A DNA stretch of 64,000 bases. Origin: Planctomycetota bacterium. GTDB lineage: Bacteria; Planctomycetota; UBA1135; JADKAF01. The notes under the pieces are model-generated. The model was given only the letters and a program-made list of their open reading frames with translations. It searched no databases and was not told the DNA's origin. Position numbers and translations under genes: made by a program. Where the stretch lies: the NCBI GenBank assembly GCA_016719295.1, contig JADKAF010000001.1, positions 5,146,001 through 5,210,000 of the forward strand. The letters run 5' to 3'. Below, one piece after another: positions 53,055 through 61,797 of the stretch (position 1 is its first letter; every line of letters begins with the position of its first letter).

Positions 53055-53562
53055 TCCGCTGCACCGCGTCGATCACCTGCTCTTCGTCGCGGTGCACCGC
53101 GGCCTCGGCCTGCGCCCGCTCGTCTCGTTCCTCTCGCTCGTGAGCCGCCTCGGCAACGGCTCCATCTATCTCGGCATCCTCTTCTATCTCGTCGCTCGCG
53201 GCGGCAGCTACGCCGTCCTGCACTCCAGCGCCACCGCGTTGCTCGGCCTCGCGCTCTACAAGCTCCTGAAGCAGCTCGTCGGGCGGCCGCGCCCGTGCGA
53301 GGTGATCTTGGAGCTGGTGCCCGCCGTTCCACCGATCGACCGTTGGAGCTTCCCCTCGGGGCACACGCTGCACGCGGTGAGCTTCTGCGTCCTCCTCGCG
53401 TCCTGGGCGCCCGAGCTGCTCCCGCTCGCGCTGCCCTTCGCGGCGCTCACCGGCCTCTCCCGCGTCGTCCTCGGACTGCACTATCCCTTCGACGTGGCGG
53501 CGGGCGGGCTGCTCGGCTACGCGATCGCGGAGGGCATGCTGAAGCTCTTCGGGCCGGCGTGA
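53029..53562 (+). CDS. PAP2-family membrane phosphatase
   Basis: 177 residues, about five membrane helices. The PAP2 motifs are complete: KLLKQLVGRPRP (motif 1), PSGHTLHA (motif 2) and RVVLGLHYPFDV (motif 3), so the active His, Arg and Ser-Gly-His are present. It would dephosphorylate phosphatidic acid, undecaprenyl-pyrophosphate or a related lipid phosphate at the membrane. ATG 53029 lies inside the end of the GH3 gene. In the operon it may remove a phosphate from a lipid intermediate. Confidence 0.9.
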   Translation: MRRATALLDPLHRVDHLLFVAVHRGLGLRPLVSFLSLVSRLGNGSIYLGILFYLVARGGSYAVLHSSATALLGLALYKLLKQLVGRPRPCEVILELVPAVPPIDRWSFPSGHTLHAVSFCVLLASWAPELLPLALPFAALTGLSRVVLGLHYPFDVAAGGLLGYAIAEGMLKLFGPA

Positions 53563-53584
53563 AGCGAACGCAGGTGGATCGTCG

Positions 53585-54190
53585 ATGTCCTACGCCCTCT
53601 TCTGGAAGCGCTTGCTCGCCCGCCCCGGGCAATTACATGCCATCGCGCCGAGCTCCCGAGCTCTGGCGCGCGCGATCACGGCAGGGCTCGAGCTCTCGTC
53701 CGACGAGCTGATCGTCGAGCTCGGCTGCGGCACCGGCCCGTTCACCCGAGAGCTCGAGGCGCTTCGGAAGACGCGTCGGCTGCGCTATCTCGGCGTGGAG
53801 CTCGATCCGGAGCTCGTTCGCCATCTGCGGCTGCAGCATCCGCGGCTCGCCTTCTGCTGCGACGACGCCGCGGACCTGCCCCGGATCCTCCGCCGCTGCG
53901 AGCTCTCTCCAGCGGGCGCGGTGATCTCCGGACTGCCGTTGGCGGCGATGGACGGCTCGAACCAGGAGCGCATCCTCGATGCCGTGCTCGCCTCGTTGCG
54001 TCCGGGCGGCACGTTCCGTCACTTCACCTATCTGCACTATCAGGTCACGACCAGCGCCCGGCGCTTGCGGCGGTTGCTCGCCGACCGCTGCGGGACCTAT
54101 TCCGTCCGCGCGCTCGTCCTCCGCAACCTCCCTCCGGCGCTGATCCTGGAAGCCCGCGCAGCCGGCCGATCCACCTTCACTGCACAGTAA
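53585..54190 (+). CDS. Phospholipid N-methyltransferase-like (PmtA-type) SAM enzyme
   Basis: 201 residues. The SAM-binding motif is IVELGCGTGPFTREL (~residue 45), with LGVELDPELVRHLR and AVISGLPLAAMD following. The GLPLA motif and overall size match the rRNA-dimethylase-like phospholipid methyltransferase (PmtA) family, which methylates phosphatidylethanolamine. The last codons (TAQ-stop) come from palindromic element copy 2. As the last gene of the lipid operon it could N-methylate the amine head group of the product. Confidence 0.8.
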   Translation: MSYALFWKRLLARPGQLHAIAPSSRALARAITAGLELSSDELIVELGCGTGPFTRELEALRKTRRLRYLGVELDPELVRHLRLQHPRLAFCCDDAADLPRILRRCELSPAGAVISGLPLAAMDGSNQERILDAVLASLRPGGTFRHFTYLHYQVTTSARRLRRLLADRCGTYSVRALVLRNLPPALILEARAAGRSTFTAQ

Positions 54191-54218
54191 AGGTGCGAGG
54201 CACCTTTGCTGTGCAGTG
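54178..54218. repeat. GGTGCC/GGCACC palindromic element, copy 2
   Basis: CACTGCACAGTAAAGGTGC and GCACCTTTGCTGTGCAGTG flank GAG, a 19-bp hairpin with one wobble/mismatch. It supplies the last codons and TAA stop of the methyltransferase gene and probably serves as a terminator. Confidence 0.8.
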
Positions 54219-54305
54219 GAAACGGGGGGTGCGGGTGGGGATGATGCCGCGCCCTCGCGCCGGGCGGAGCGTCCGCACGAGGGGCCGGCACCGTCGCCCG
54301 CCGCC

Positions 54306-56036
54306 ATGCACCATCTGATCCAAGACATCGCGACCTGTATCGCAGCCGCTTGGCTGCTCGGGATGGTCGCCCAGTGGCTGAGGCAGCCCGTGCTGCTCGC
54401 CTATCTCGCCGCCGGCTTCCTGCTCGGGCCCGAAGGGGTCGAGTGGGTCCACGAGCGCGAGTCGGTCGAGGTCATCTCGGAGCTCGGCCTGATCTTCCTC
54501 CTCTTCATGATCGGTCTCGAGATCGACCTGAAGAAGATCATCGCCGCCGGCTCGCGCATCTCGCTCACGGCGCTCGTCCAGATCGGTGGTGGGGCCGTTC
54601 TCGGCCTCGCGATGTTCTCGCTCTGCGGCTTCTCGTTCGGTGGACCGGGCTGGGACGCGCTGTACATCGCGGTCGCCGCCGCGCTCTCGAGCACGGTCAT
54701 CATCGTCAAGCTGCTCTACGACAAGCACGAGCTCGACACCATCGCCGGCCGCGTGACGCTCGGCGTGCTCGTCTTGCAGGACCTCTTCGCGATCCTCTTC
54801 CTCGCCGTGCAGCCGAGCCTGAACCAGCTCGACGTGACGGTGCTCCTGCTCTCGCTCGGTCGCGTCGTCGTGCTCGTCGCGGTCGCGCTCGCGGTGAGCC
54901 GCTTCGTCCTGCCCGTGCTCTTCCAGAGCGTCGCGCGCCTGCCCGAGCTCGTGCTGGTCGGCGCCCTCGGCTGGTGCTTCCTGGTGGGCGAGCTCGGCGC
55001 CTATCTCGAGCTCTCGCGCGAGATGGGTGCCCTCGTCGCCGGCGTAGCCCTCTCGACCTTCCCCTACGCGCTCGATGTCACGGCCAAGGTCACGACGCTC
55101 CGCGACTTCTTCGTGACGCTCTTCTTCGTCGGCCTCGGGATGAAGATCCCGATCCCGGGCGCCTCCGAGGTCGTGCTGGCCCTCGGCTTGATGGCCTTCG
55201 TGATCGCCTCGCGCCTGGTGACGACCTTCGCGCCGCTCTTCCTGCTCCGCTCCGGCCTGCGCTTGAGCTTGCTGCCGGCGATCTACCTCTGCCAGGTCAG
55301 CGAGTTCTCGCTCGTCGTGATCGAGCTCGGCGCGAAGGCAGGGCATGTGAGTCCCACCACCTCTGCGGCGATGTCGCTCTCCTTCGTCGTGCTCGCGGTG
55401 GTGTCGACCTTCGGCATGATGCGCTCGGAGAGCTTGCTGAGCCGCATGATCCCGCTGCTGCAGCGACTGGGCTTGAAGGACCTCTCGGGCCCGGCTCCCG
55501 GCGCCTCCGCGCGCGCCGATGCCGGCCACGGCGTCCACGCGCGCATCGTGCTGCTCGGCTTCTACCGCACCGCGAGCTCGCTGCTCGAAGAGCTGCTGCG
55601 CCACGCGCCCGACCTCGCGAAGGACGTCGCCGTGGTCGACTTCAACCCCGAGACCCTGATGCACCTGAAGGCCCGCGGCATCGCCGCGGCCTACGGCGAC
55701 ATCTCGCAGAAGGACACGCTCGCGCACGCCGGCATCGGCTCCGCGGAGATCCTCGTCTGCACCCTGCCCGATTCCTTGCTGAAGGGCACGACGAACGCGA
55801 AGCTCGTGAAGCAGCTCCGCGATCTCAATCCGAAGGCGAGGATCCTCGTGCCCGCCGAGCGCTTGGCCGACGTCGCGACGCTCCGCGCCGCGGGCGCCGA
55901 CTACGTGCACGTTCCGCGCGTGCTGGAGGGCGTCGATCTCGCCAGCGCGGTGCGCGCGGCGTGCGATCAGCTCCTCGAGCAGAAGCAGAGCGAACTCGAG
56001 CAGCGGCTGGCGGAGCGGCGCGAGGTGTTGGGATGA
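54306..56036 (+). CDS. Kef-type CPA2 cation/proton antiporter with TrkA-N domain
   Basis: 576 residues. The membrane part (~1-385) has about 12 helices with LLAYLAAGFLLGPEGVEWV, ISELGLIFLLFMIGLEIDL and GVLVLQDLFAILFL (the Gln-Asp of the ion site), and CQVSEFSLVVIEL. Residues ~410-545 are a TrkA-N/RCK nucleotide-binding domain (ARIVLLGFYRTASSLLEEL, DFNPETLMHLKARG, PRVLEGVDLASAV). It moves K+ or Na+ out in exchange for H+, gated by a nucleotide or glutathione-type ligand. The stop overlaps the next gene's ATG. Confidence 0.92.
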   Translation: MHHLIQDIATCIAAAWLLGMVAQWLRQPVLLAYLAAGFLLGPEGVEWVHERESVEVISELGLIFLLFMIGLEIDLKKIIAAGSRISLTALVQIGGGAVLGLAMFSLCGFSFGGPGWDALYIAVAAALSSTVIIVKLLYDKHELDTIAGRVTLGVLVLQDLFAILFLAVQPSLNQLDVTVLLLSLGRVVVLVAVALAVSRFVLPVLFQSVARLPELVLVGALGWCFLVGELGAYLELSREMGALVAGVALSTFPYALDVTAKVTTLRDFFVTLFFVGLGMKIPIPGASEVVLALGLMAFVIASRLVTTFAPLFLLRSGLRLSLLPAIYLCQVSEFSLVVIELGAKAGHVSPTTSAAMSLSFVVLAVVSTFGMMRSESLLSRMIPLLQRLGLKDLSGPAPGASARADAGHGVHARIVLLGFYRTASSLLEELLRHAPDLAKDVAVVDFNPETLMHLKARGIAAAYGDISQKDTLAHAGIGSAEILVCTLPDSLLKGTTNAKLVKQLRDLNPKARILVPAERLADVATLRAAGADYVHVPRVLEGVDLASAVRAACDQLLEQKQSELEQRLAERREVLG

Positions 56037-56797
56037 AAGTGCAATCCATGTCGCACCGCGCGGGGCTCGGTTCGGCGCTCGTGTTCTTTGTCTTCTGCGC
56101 CGCGGCCTGTCGCACGCCACAGCGGAACGAGCCGCTGAACGCGCTTTCGAAGGACCATCGCGTGCTCGCCGAGGAGCGCTTGGGCTTTCGCCTGCACGAT
56201 CGCGACGAGGCCCACGGCTTCCTCCGCGTCGGGCTGCGCGTGCGCTGGATCCGCGAGGAGCGTTTGGAACGCTACACCGTTCGCCTCCGCGTGCGCAACG
56301 AAGGACCGGCGATGGTGACTGTGGATCTCGACGCCGTGCGCTTCGAGCTCGGCGGCGACGCCTCGATCCGTTGGCACGTCGAGCGCCTCGATCTCGGAGA
56401 CGATCCCGCTCTACGCGTCCCCGCTGGAGAAGCGCTGACGACGCGGCTCTTCTTCGATCTCCGCGGCCCCAGTCGCTGGCCGCTCGATACGCCGGTCGCG
56501 GTGCGCGTGCCGTATCGAGTCGGCGAGGAGCGTCTCGAGATCCGCGTGCCCTTCGTGAAGACGGAGCCCAGCGACGTCCCGGGCACGATTTTCCGCTGGG
56601 CGACCTTCCCCTTGGCCTTGGCGGTCGTCGGCACCTTGGAGCTTTGCACCGTCGGCATCGAGGTCGAAGACGGCCAGACCGACTCGGCGACGCTCCGCAT
56701 GATCGGCCGAGCCTTCCGCGAGCTCTTCGCCACGCGGACGCGACCGCTCGAAGTGGCGACGCGCACGCGCCTCGCTTCGCTCGCCGAAGGACGATGA
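56033..56797 (+). CDS. Lipoprotein of unknown function
   Basis: 254 residues. The N-terminus has a lipobox CAAAC (Cys near residue 26). The middle (~residues 50-180) is a beta-sandwich (RYTVRLRVRNEGPAMVTVDL, WPLDTPVAVRVPYRVG). A hydrophobic stretch follows (FPLALAVVGTLELCTVG). No known domain recognised. It overlaps the Kef-type gene and the RlmN-like gene by four bases on both sides, so it lies in one transcript with them; functional relation is not evident. Confidence 0.72.
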   Translation: MKVQSMSHRAGLGSALVFFVFCAAACRTPQRNEPLNALSKDHRVLAEERLGFRLHDRDEAHGFLRVGLRVRWIREERLERYTVRLRVRNEGPAMVTVDLDAVRFELGGDASIRWHVERLDLGDDPALRVPAGEALTTRLFFDLRGPSRWPLDTPVAVRVPYRVGEERLEIRVPFVKTEPSDVPGTIFRWATFPLALAVVGTLELCTVGIEVEDGQTDSATLRMIGRAFRELFATRTRPLEVATRTRLASLAEGR

Positions 56798-57876
56798 GCG
56801 CCACCGAGCCGGCCCACGCTGCGCCGCTGGCACTGCTGGGAGCGACGCGCGCAGAGCTCTGCGCGCGCGCCGCGCCGCTCCCCGGAGGCCGTGGCCTCGC
56901 GGAGGCGCTGCATCGCCGCGCGTTCCGCGAAGGCCGCTTCGAGCCCGAGTCCGCCCTGCCGAGCGCGCAGGCCGCCGCGTGGCGCGAGGCGCTCGCGTTC
57001 CACCTGCCGCGCGTCGTCCGCCGCGAGCGCGAGAGCACCTCGACCGGAATGCTCGAGAAGGCCGTGCTCGCGGACGAGCGCGGCCTCGAATACGAGTGCG
57101 TGCGCATCCCGATGGGCCGCGGACGCGAGTCGATCTGCCTCAGCACGCAGGTCGGCTGCTCGATGGCGTGCCGCTTCTGCGAGACGGGCCTCCTCGGGCG
57201 CCTGCGCCAGCTCCGCGCCGCCGAGATCGTCGGCCAGGTCGTCCTCGCGCGCACGCAGCTCGGCTGGCAGCCGACGCAGGTCGTCTTCATGGGTATGGGC
57301 GAGCCGCTCGACAACACGGCGGAGCTGATCCAAGCGCTGCACGTGCTCACCGATCGCGCCGGGCTCGGCTTCGCGCGCGAGCGCTTGACCGTCTGCACCA
57401 TCGGCCGCCGCGAAGGTCTCGCCGCGCTCCACGCCCTCGGCTGGAAGCGCCTCAATCTCGCGATCAGCCTGAACGCCGCCGACGACGCGCAACGCGCCGA
57501 GCTCATGCCGGCGACGAAGGCGCTCCCGCTGCTGGAGCTGCAAGAGCTCCTGATCTCCTACCGCCCCCGCGCGAACTTCCGCCTCGGCCTCCACTGGTGC
57601 CTGATCCCCGGCCGCAACGACACGCGCGACGACGCCCGCCGCCTCGCCGCGTGGTGTTCACCGCTCGGCCGCGTGCTCGTGCAGGTGATCCCGTACAACC
57701 CCGGCACGCAGCCGCTCACACGCGCGCCGAGCGAGGAGGAGATCACGCGCTTCGTCTCCTGGCTGCGCGAGGAAGGGCTCGCGGTGCGGCGGCGCCTCAC
57801 GAAGGGGCGGGAGGTGATGGCGGCGTGTGGGCAGCTCGGGAATGCAGGGCTGCGGGGGCGGGAGCGCGGGCGCTGA
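56794..57876 (+). CDS. RlmN/Cfr-type radical SAM rRNA methyltransferase
   Basis: 360 residues. The radical SAM Cys triad is VGCSMACRFCETG (~residue 125), followed by VVFMGMGEPLDN, NLAISLNAADDAQRAELMP and the C-terminal REVMAACGQLGN, whose Cys matches the methyl-carrying Cys of RlmN. Both active-site cysteines are thus present. RlmN methylates A2503 of 23S rRNA and A37 of some tRNAs. The N-terminal ~100 residues are shorter and more divergent than in E. coli. A paralogue or a Cfr-like variant is possible, so the gene symbol is withheld. Confidence 0.85.
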   Translation: MSATEPAHAAPLALLGATRAELCARAAPLPGGRGLAEALHRRAFREGRFEPESALPSAQAAAWREALAFHLPRVVRRERESTSTGMLEKAVLADERGLEYECVRIPMGRGRESICLSTQVGCSMACRFCETGLLGRLRQLRAAEIVGQVVLARTQLGWQPTQVVFMGMGEPLDNTAELIQALHVLTDRAGLGFARERLTVCTIGRREGLAALHALGWKRLNLAISLNAADDAQRAELMPATKALPLLELQELLISYRPRANFRLGLHWCLIPGRNDTRDDARRLAAWCSPLGRVLVQVIPYNPGTQPLTRAPSEEEITRFVSWLREEGLAVRRRLTKGREVMAACGQLGNAGLRGRERGR

Positions 57877-58045
57877 CCGGAGGCCGGGCGGAGCAGAGCG
57901 CCAAAGTGCAACGGGATGGCACTTCTCGTCGCTACATCTAGGCGGCGTTCCGCGGAGGGGTCGGCTCGGCGGCGTGTGTTGGGGGCGGGGCGAAGCGGAG
58001 ACGCGAGCTTGCTCTCCGGCCGGGCTCCCGGGCATCGTCGCCCGC

Positions 58046-58471
58046 ATGTTCGCTTGGCTCTCGCGCCTCTTCCTCGCCGCGGTGCTCGCCGTCGCCGGCG
58101 TGCTGAAGCTGCTCACCGCGCAGCACTCGCATCCGCCCGAAGACATGGACCTCGGTTGGATGGCTCCGCTCTTCGAGCCGAGCGTCGTGATCGCGAGCGC
58201 GCTGGTCGAGATCGGCTTGGCGATCGTCTTGCTTTCGCGCGCGTGGCGCTGGGGCATGCTGCTCACGCTCGTGCTCGCGCTGAGCTTCCTCGGCTTGCTG
58301 GTAGCGCTCGCGCAGCGCGGTGTAGGCGTCGAGCACTGCGGCTGCTTCGGTGCGGCGCGCGTGCAACCGGGTACGCACATGCTGCTCTTGCTGGGGATGG
58401 CGATCGCCGCAGCCGGCAGCCTGGCCATCCAGCGCGAGCCCGCGCGTCACTCGGCGTCGCGCGCGCGCTGA
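58046..58471 (+). CDS. MauE/DoxX-like membrane protein
   Basis: 141 residues, four membrane helices. It starts FAWLSRLFLAAVLAVAGVLK and has the motif EHCGCFGAARVQP, typical of MauE/DoxX-like proteins, whose Cys pair may undergo redox reactions in the membrane. MauE is needed for methylamine dehydrogenase maturation, but no mau genes are here. It converges with the sulfatase gene, overlapping by 25 bases. Confidence 0.8.
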   Translation: MFAWLSRLFLAAVLAVAGVLKLLTAQHSHPPEDMDLGWMAPLFEPSVVIASALVEIGLAIVLLSRAWRWGMLLTLVLALSFLGLLVALAQRGVGVEHCGCFGAARVQPGTHMLLLLGMAIAAAGSLAIQREPARHSASRAR

Positions 58472-59934
58472 CGCAGGAACCTCTCGTGCAGGCGCTGGCG
58501 CACTTCGGTGTGCTCGGCGCCGACGTCGCGCAGCTCACGCGGGTCGCGCTCGAGGTCGAAGAGCTGCCACTGCGCGGCGCGCTCGGGCGCATCCTTGCCG
58601 TAGCGCACGATCTTCCACTGCGCGTGGCGCAGCGCCCAGCGGTTGGTGACGCGACCCCAGGTCCAGTAGAGATCCCGATCGGGGAGTGCTCTGCTCGACG
58701 CGGCGCGGTCGCGCGCGAAGAGCAGCGGACCGAGATCGATCCCGTCGCTCTCGACCGCGGGTGGTTTGCGCGTGGTCGGCGCGCCCGGGCGCGCGAGCAG
58801 GGCCGCGAGCGTCGGCAGCCAATCGACGACGTGCACCGCAGTGTCGATGGTCCCCGGCGCGATGCGGCCGGGCCACACCGCGAAGCCCGGCACATGGATG
58901 CCGCCTTCGTAGAGGTCGAGCTTCTTGCCGCGCATCGGGAGCGGCTGATTGGCGCGACTGAGCTTCAAGTCGTCGGGATAGGCGTTGCCGGGCCAGTCGA
59001 CCTGCGGGCCGTTGTCGGAGGTGAAGAGGATCAGCGTGTCGTCCGCGAGCTCGCGTTCGCGCAGCGCATCGACGATGCGGCCGATGGCGTGATCGAGGTG
59101 ATGCACCGCGGCGAGCAGCAGGCGCTTCTCGGGGTCCTTCTCGCTCTGGATCACTCCCGCGGGGTCGTGGAACCACTCGATCTCGTCCTCGTCGAGCCAG
59201 CGCTGCGGATCCCGCGGGTCGAGCTGCGTGGGACGCCCGACGAAGCGCCCACGCTCGTCGAGGGGCGTGTGCACCGCGTGGAACGCGACATAGAGGAGGA
59301 ACGGTTGCGCGTGCGCCTGCCGCAGGATGCGGATCGCCTCGTCGGCGACGAGGTCGGTCGCGTGCCGGCCGTTCTCCGCGCCCTCGATCAGGGCTCCCTC
59401 GCGGTGCCAGGTGTCGGCGTAGCGTCCTGCTCGATAGCGATGGTCGTACATGCCGACCGCGCCGGCGAGCGAGCCGTAGCTCTCGGCGAAGCCGTAATGA
59501 ACGGGGCCGTGCGCGGGCGTCGAGCCGAGATGCCACTTGCCGACGAGGTGGGTGTCGTAGCCGTGGGAGCGGGCGAGATCGGCGAGGGTCGGCGTGCCGA
59601 GCGGGATCGCGGGCTCGTTGCTCGCCTCGCGCGCCGCGGGACCGAAGCGGCTCGGATAGCGCCCGGTGAGCAGCGCCACGCGCGTCGGCGTGCACTGCGG
59701 CATCACGTAGTGCTGCGTGAAGCGCGCGCCCTCGGCCGCGAGCGCGTCGAGGCGCGGCGAGTGGACCCGCGGATTGTGATAGCCGATGTCGGCCCAGCCC
59801 TGATCGTCGGTGACGAAGATCAGCACGTGGGGCCGCTTGGGCTCCGGCTCCTGCGCTCTCGACGCGCTCGCTGCCCAGGCGGTGGCGAGCGCCAGGGTCG
59901 CGAGCGCGAAGCGAGCTCGGCGTAGGTGCAACAT
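58447..59934 (-). CDS. Secreted type I sulfatase
   Basis: 495 residues from ATG 59934 with a signal peptide ending SASRAQ. The formylglycine site is CTPTR in MPQCTPTRVALLTGRYPSRF, with HVLIFVTDDQGWADIGYHN for the calcium-binding Asp pair and GKWHLGS and TSDNGPQVDWPG for the other ligands. It hydrolyses sulfate esters on polysaccharides, a common planctomycetal trait. It needs a formylglycine-generating enzyme; none is intact here (only a doubtful fragment at 21007-21167). ATG 59934 is preferred over upstream codons because it gives a signal peptide. Confidence 0.93.
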   Translation of the reverse strand: MLHLRRARFALATLALATAWAASASRAQEPEPKRPHVLIFVTDDQGWADIGYHNPRVHSPRLDALAAEGARFTQHYVMPQCTPTRVALLTGRYPSRFGPAAREASNEPAIPLGTPTLADLARSHGYDTHLVGKWHLGSTPAHGPVHYGFAESYGSLAGAVGMYDHRYRAGRYADTWHREGALIEGAENGRHATDLVADEAIRILRQAHAQPFLLYVAFHAVHTPLDERGRFVGRPTQLDPRDPQRWLDEDEIEWFHDPAGVIQSEKDPEKRLLLAAVHHLDHAIGRIVDALRERELADDTLILFTSDNGPQVDWPGNAYPDDLKLSRANQPLPMRGKKLDLYEGGIHVPGFAVWPGRIAPGTIDTAVHVVDWLPTLAALLARPGAPTTRKPPAVESDGIDLGPLLFARDRAASSRALPDRDLYWTWGRVTNRWALRHAQWKIVRYGKDAPERAAQWQLFDLERDPRELRDVGAEHTEVRQRLHERFLRQRARDAE

Positions 59935-60092
59935 GCGCCCTATCAGAGCGCGCGAGCTGCGAAGCCGGAAGCGCTGGAAAGGAAACCACGCATCGCCGGC
60001 CTCGAAGCGCTCCCTCCACGGACCACTCGGCTTGCAGGATCCGCATCGCGCGGCGGCGAAGGCCGCAGATCCGCGCGAGTCGCTTGCGGAGC

Positions 60093-60359
60093 TCAGTCCT
60101 TCTTCGCCGCCTCGCTCAGCTCCAGATAGCCGACGTTCTCGCGCGGGATCCAGAGATAGCTGTCGCCAGCGACCTTCAGGATCACCCAAGACTCGTCCCC
60201 TTGCACGAGCTCACCGCTGAGCTCCGCGGCGGCGCCGGGAGGCGTGGAGAGCAAGCGCACCTTGGCGTTGCGCGGACCCGGGGGGCGGCGGTCCTGCGGC
60301 GTGCAAGAGACGAGCGGGAGCAGGACGAGGGGCAGCAGGGCGAGCGGAGCGCGGTGCAT
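60093..60359 (-). CDS. Small lipoprotein with SH3-like core
   Basis: 88 residues. The lipobox is LPLVSC (Cys near residue 19). The rest (AKVRLLSTPPGAAAELSGEL, WVILKVAGDSYLWIPREN) reads as five short beta-strands, like bacterial SH3. Function unknown. The start ATG 60359 is the only one giving a lipoprotein signal. It lies between the sulfatase and the CxxCH protein on the same strand. Confidence 0.62.
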   Translation of the reverse strand: MHRAPLALLPLVLLPLVSCTPQDRRPPGPRNAKVRLLSTPPGAAAELSGELVQGDESWVILKVAGDSYLWIPRENVGYLELSEAAKKD

Positions 60360-60436
60360 CGAGTTCGTTCTCGGGGAGGAGCCGTCGAAGGGAAAGCGAG
60401 CGCGGAGGAGCAGCGAGGCGCGCAGAGAGCGTGCGC

Positions 60437-61729
60437 TCAGTCGCCCTTCGCGGTTCCGAAGCGCGCGAGGAAGCGCTGCATCTCGGTCTCGGCGAGGCGC
60501 AGGCGCTCCACGCCGGTGCGCGCGAGCTCGGGCTTCGCGTGCGCGCGGAGGACGGGGAAGCCCCCGAGCTCGGGCTCGGGCGTGCCGGTGTTGCGATGGC
60601 AGAGGCTGCACTGCGCGCGATAGGTCGCGTGCTTCAGCGTGCCGTAGTCGCGGAAGAGCTCCTGATCATCGGCATCGACGGCGCGGTAGAAGCGCTGCGG
60701 ATCGCCCCGGCGCAGCCCTTCGCGTTCGAGCAGCAGGACCCCGAAGTCGATGCCGTCGCGCGTGAAGGTCGGGTTCGCGTGCGAGAGCTCGTCGCGGCTG
60801 GTCAGGCGCTGCGTGCGCACGTCGAGGACGACCGGCGTCGCGTAGGGCGATCCGTCCTGGCCCCAGGCCACGATGCCCTGGAGCAGGATCGCGCGCAGGC
60901 CGAGCGGCGCGCTCGGGGTTGCTCCCGGCGTGCCGATCGATTCGATCAGCGCCTCCAGCGCGCGCGGGCCTTCGGGGTGCGCGAGCCAGAGCCGCGACCA
61001 GAGCAGCGTCTTCTCCGCATCGAAGAGGCGCGTCGAGCGACGCAGCAGCTCGCGATAGGGCGAAGCGGCGAGATCCGCGAGCGCGGCGAGCTCACCGAGG
61101 CCGCGTCGCGCGAAGTGCTCGCGCGCGGCAGGGGTCGCGAGGGAGCGCGCGAGGGGATCCGAGAGGGTCGATCGCTCGCGTTCGTCCAGGGCGACGAAGC
61201 GCGCGGCGCGTTGCAGCGCGGGCAGCAGCTCCGGGTTCTCCTCGCTCTCCTGGAGGCGCTGGGTGGTGCGCAGGAGATCGTGCTGGAAGAGCACCGCGAG
61301 CTCCGCGGGCGCCAGAAGTGCTTCGCGATCCGCGGGGCCGAGGGCCTCGAGCTCTTCCAGCAAGCGCGCGCTCTCCTCCGCGCGGAAGCCCTCGCGTGGG
61401 AGCTGGCGACCGTCGCCTCCGAAGAGGCGCGAATCGCGCGCTTCGCCCGCGCGCTTCGCGTGCACCCAGCCGACGGCGAAGAAGGCCGCGGCGTCGGCGT
61501 GCTCGCGCGGCAGCGCGGTCGAGATCTCCGCGGGCGCGAGCTCGGCGAGGAAGAGCGCGCGGAAGATGCGGTTCAGTCGATGCTCCGGATCCGCGTGATA
61601 GGGAGCCCAGACCGCGTCGGGTCGCGGCAGGCCTTGATCCTTCTCGCCCTGAGCATGGCGGCGCACGGGAGGATCCTGCGGGCAGAGGAGCAATGCCACG
61701 GCGGCGAGGCTGAGTGGGCGGAGGAGCAT
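60437..61729 (-). CDS. Secreted protein with one C-terminal CxxCH heme motif
   Basis: 430 residues. A short signal peptide ends around ALLLCPQ. Residues ~25-370 are helical and unrecognised (EHRLNRIFRALFLAELAP, EELEALGPADREALLAP). The C-terminus has QCSLCHRNTGTPEPELGG, a c-type heme motif near residue 385. A single heme in an otherwise unknown exported protein suggests electron transfer or a heme sensor. Relatives among planctomycetal cytochrome proteins are likely, but no family name is given. Confidence 0.72.
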   Translation of the reverse strand: MLLRPLSLAAVALLLCPQDPPVRRHAQGEKDQGLPRPDAVWAPYHADPEHRLNRIFRALFLAELAPAEISTALPREHADAAAFFAVGWVHAKRAGEARDSRLFGGDGRQLPREGFRAEESARLLEELEALGPADREALLAPAELAVLFQHDLLRTTQRLQESEENPELLPALQRAARFVALDERERSTLSDPLARSLATPAAREHFARRGLGELAALADLAASPYRELLRRSTRLFDAEKTLLWSRLWLAHPEGPRALEALIESIGTPGATPSAPLGLRAILLQGIVAWGQDGSPYATPVVLDVRTQRLTSRDELSHANPTFTRDGIDFGVLLLEREGLRRGDPQRFYRAVDADDQELFRDYGTLKHATYRAQCSLCHRNTGTPEPELGGFPVLRAHAKPELARTGVERLRLAETEMQRFLARFGTAKGD

Positions 61730-61797
61730 GGGCGCATCCTAACCTCGGCGGGCGCGCTGATTCGAGTCGCCGAAGAGCGCATCCGCGGTGGCGCGGA

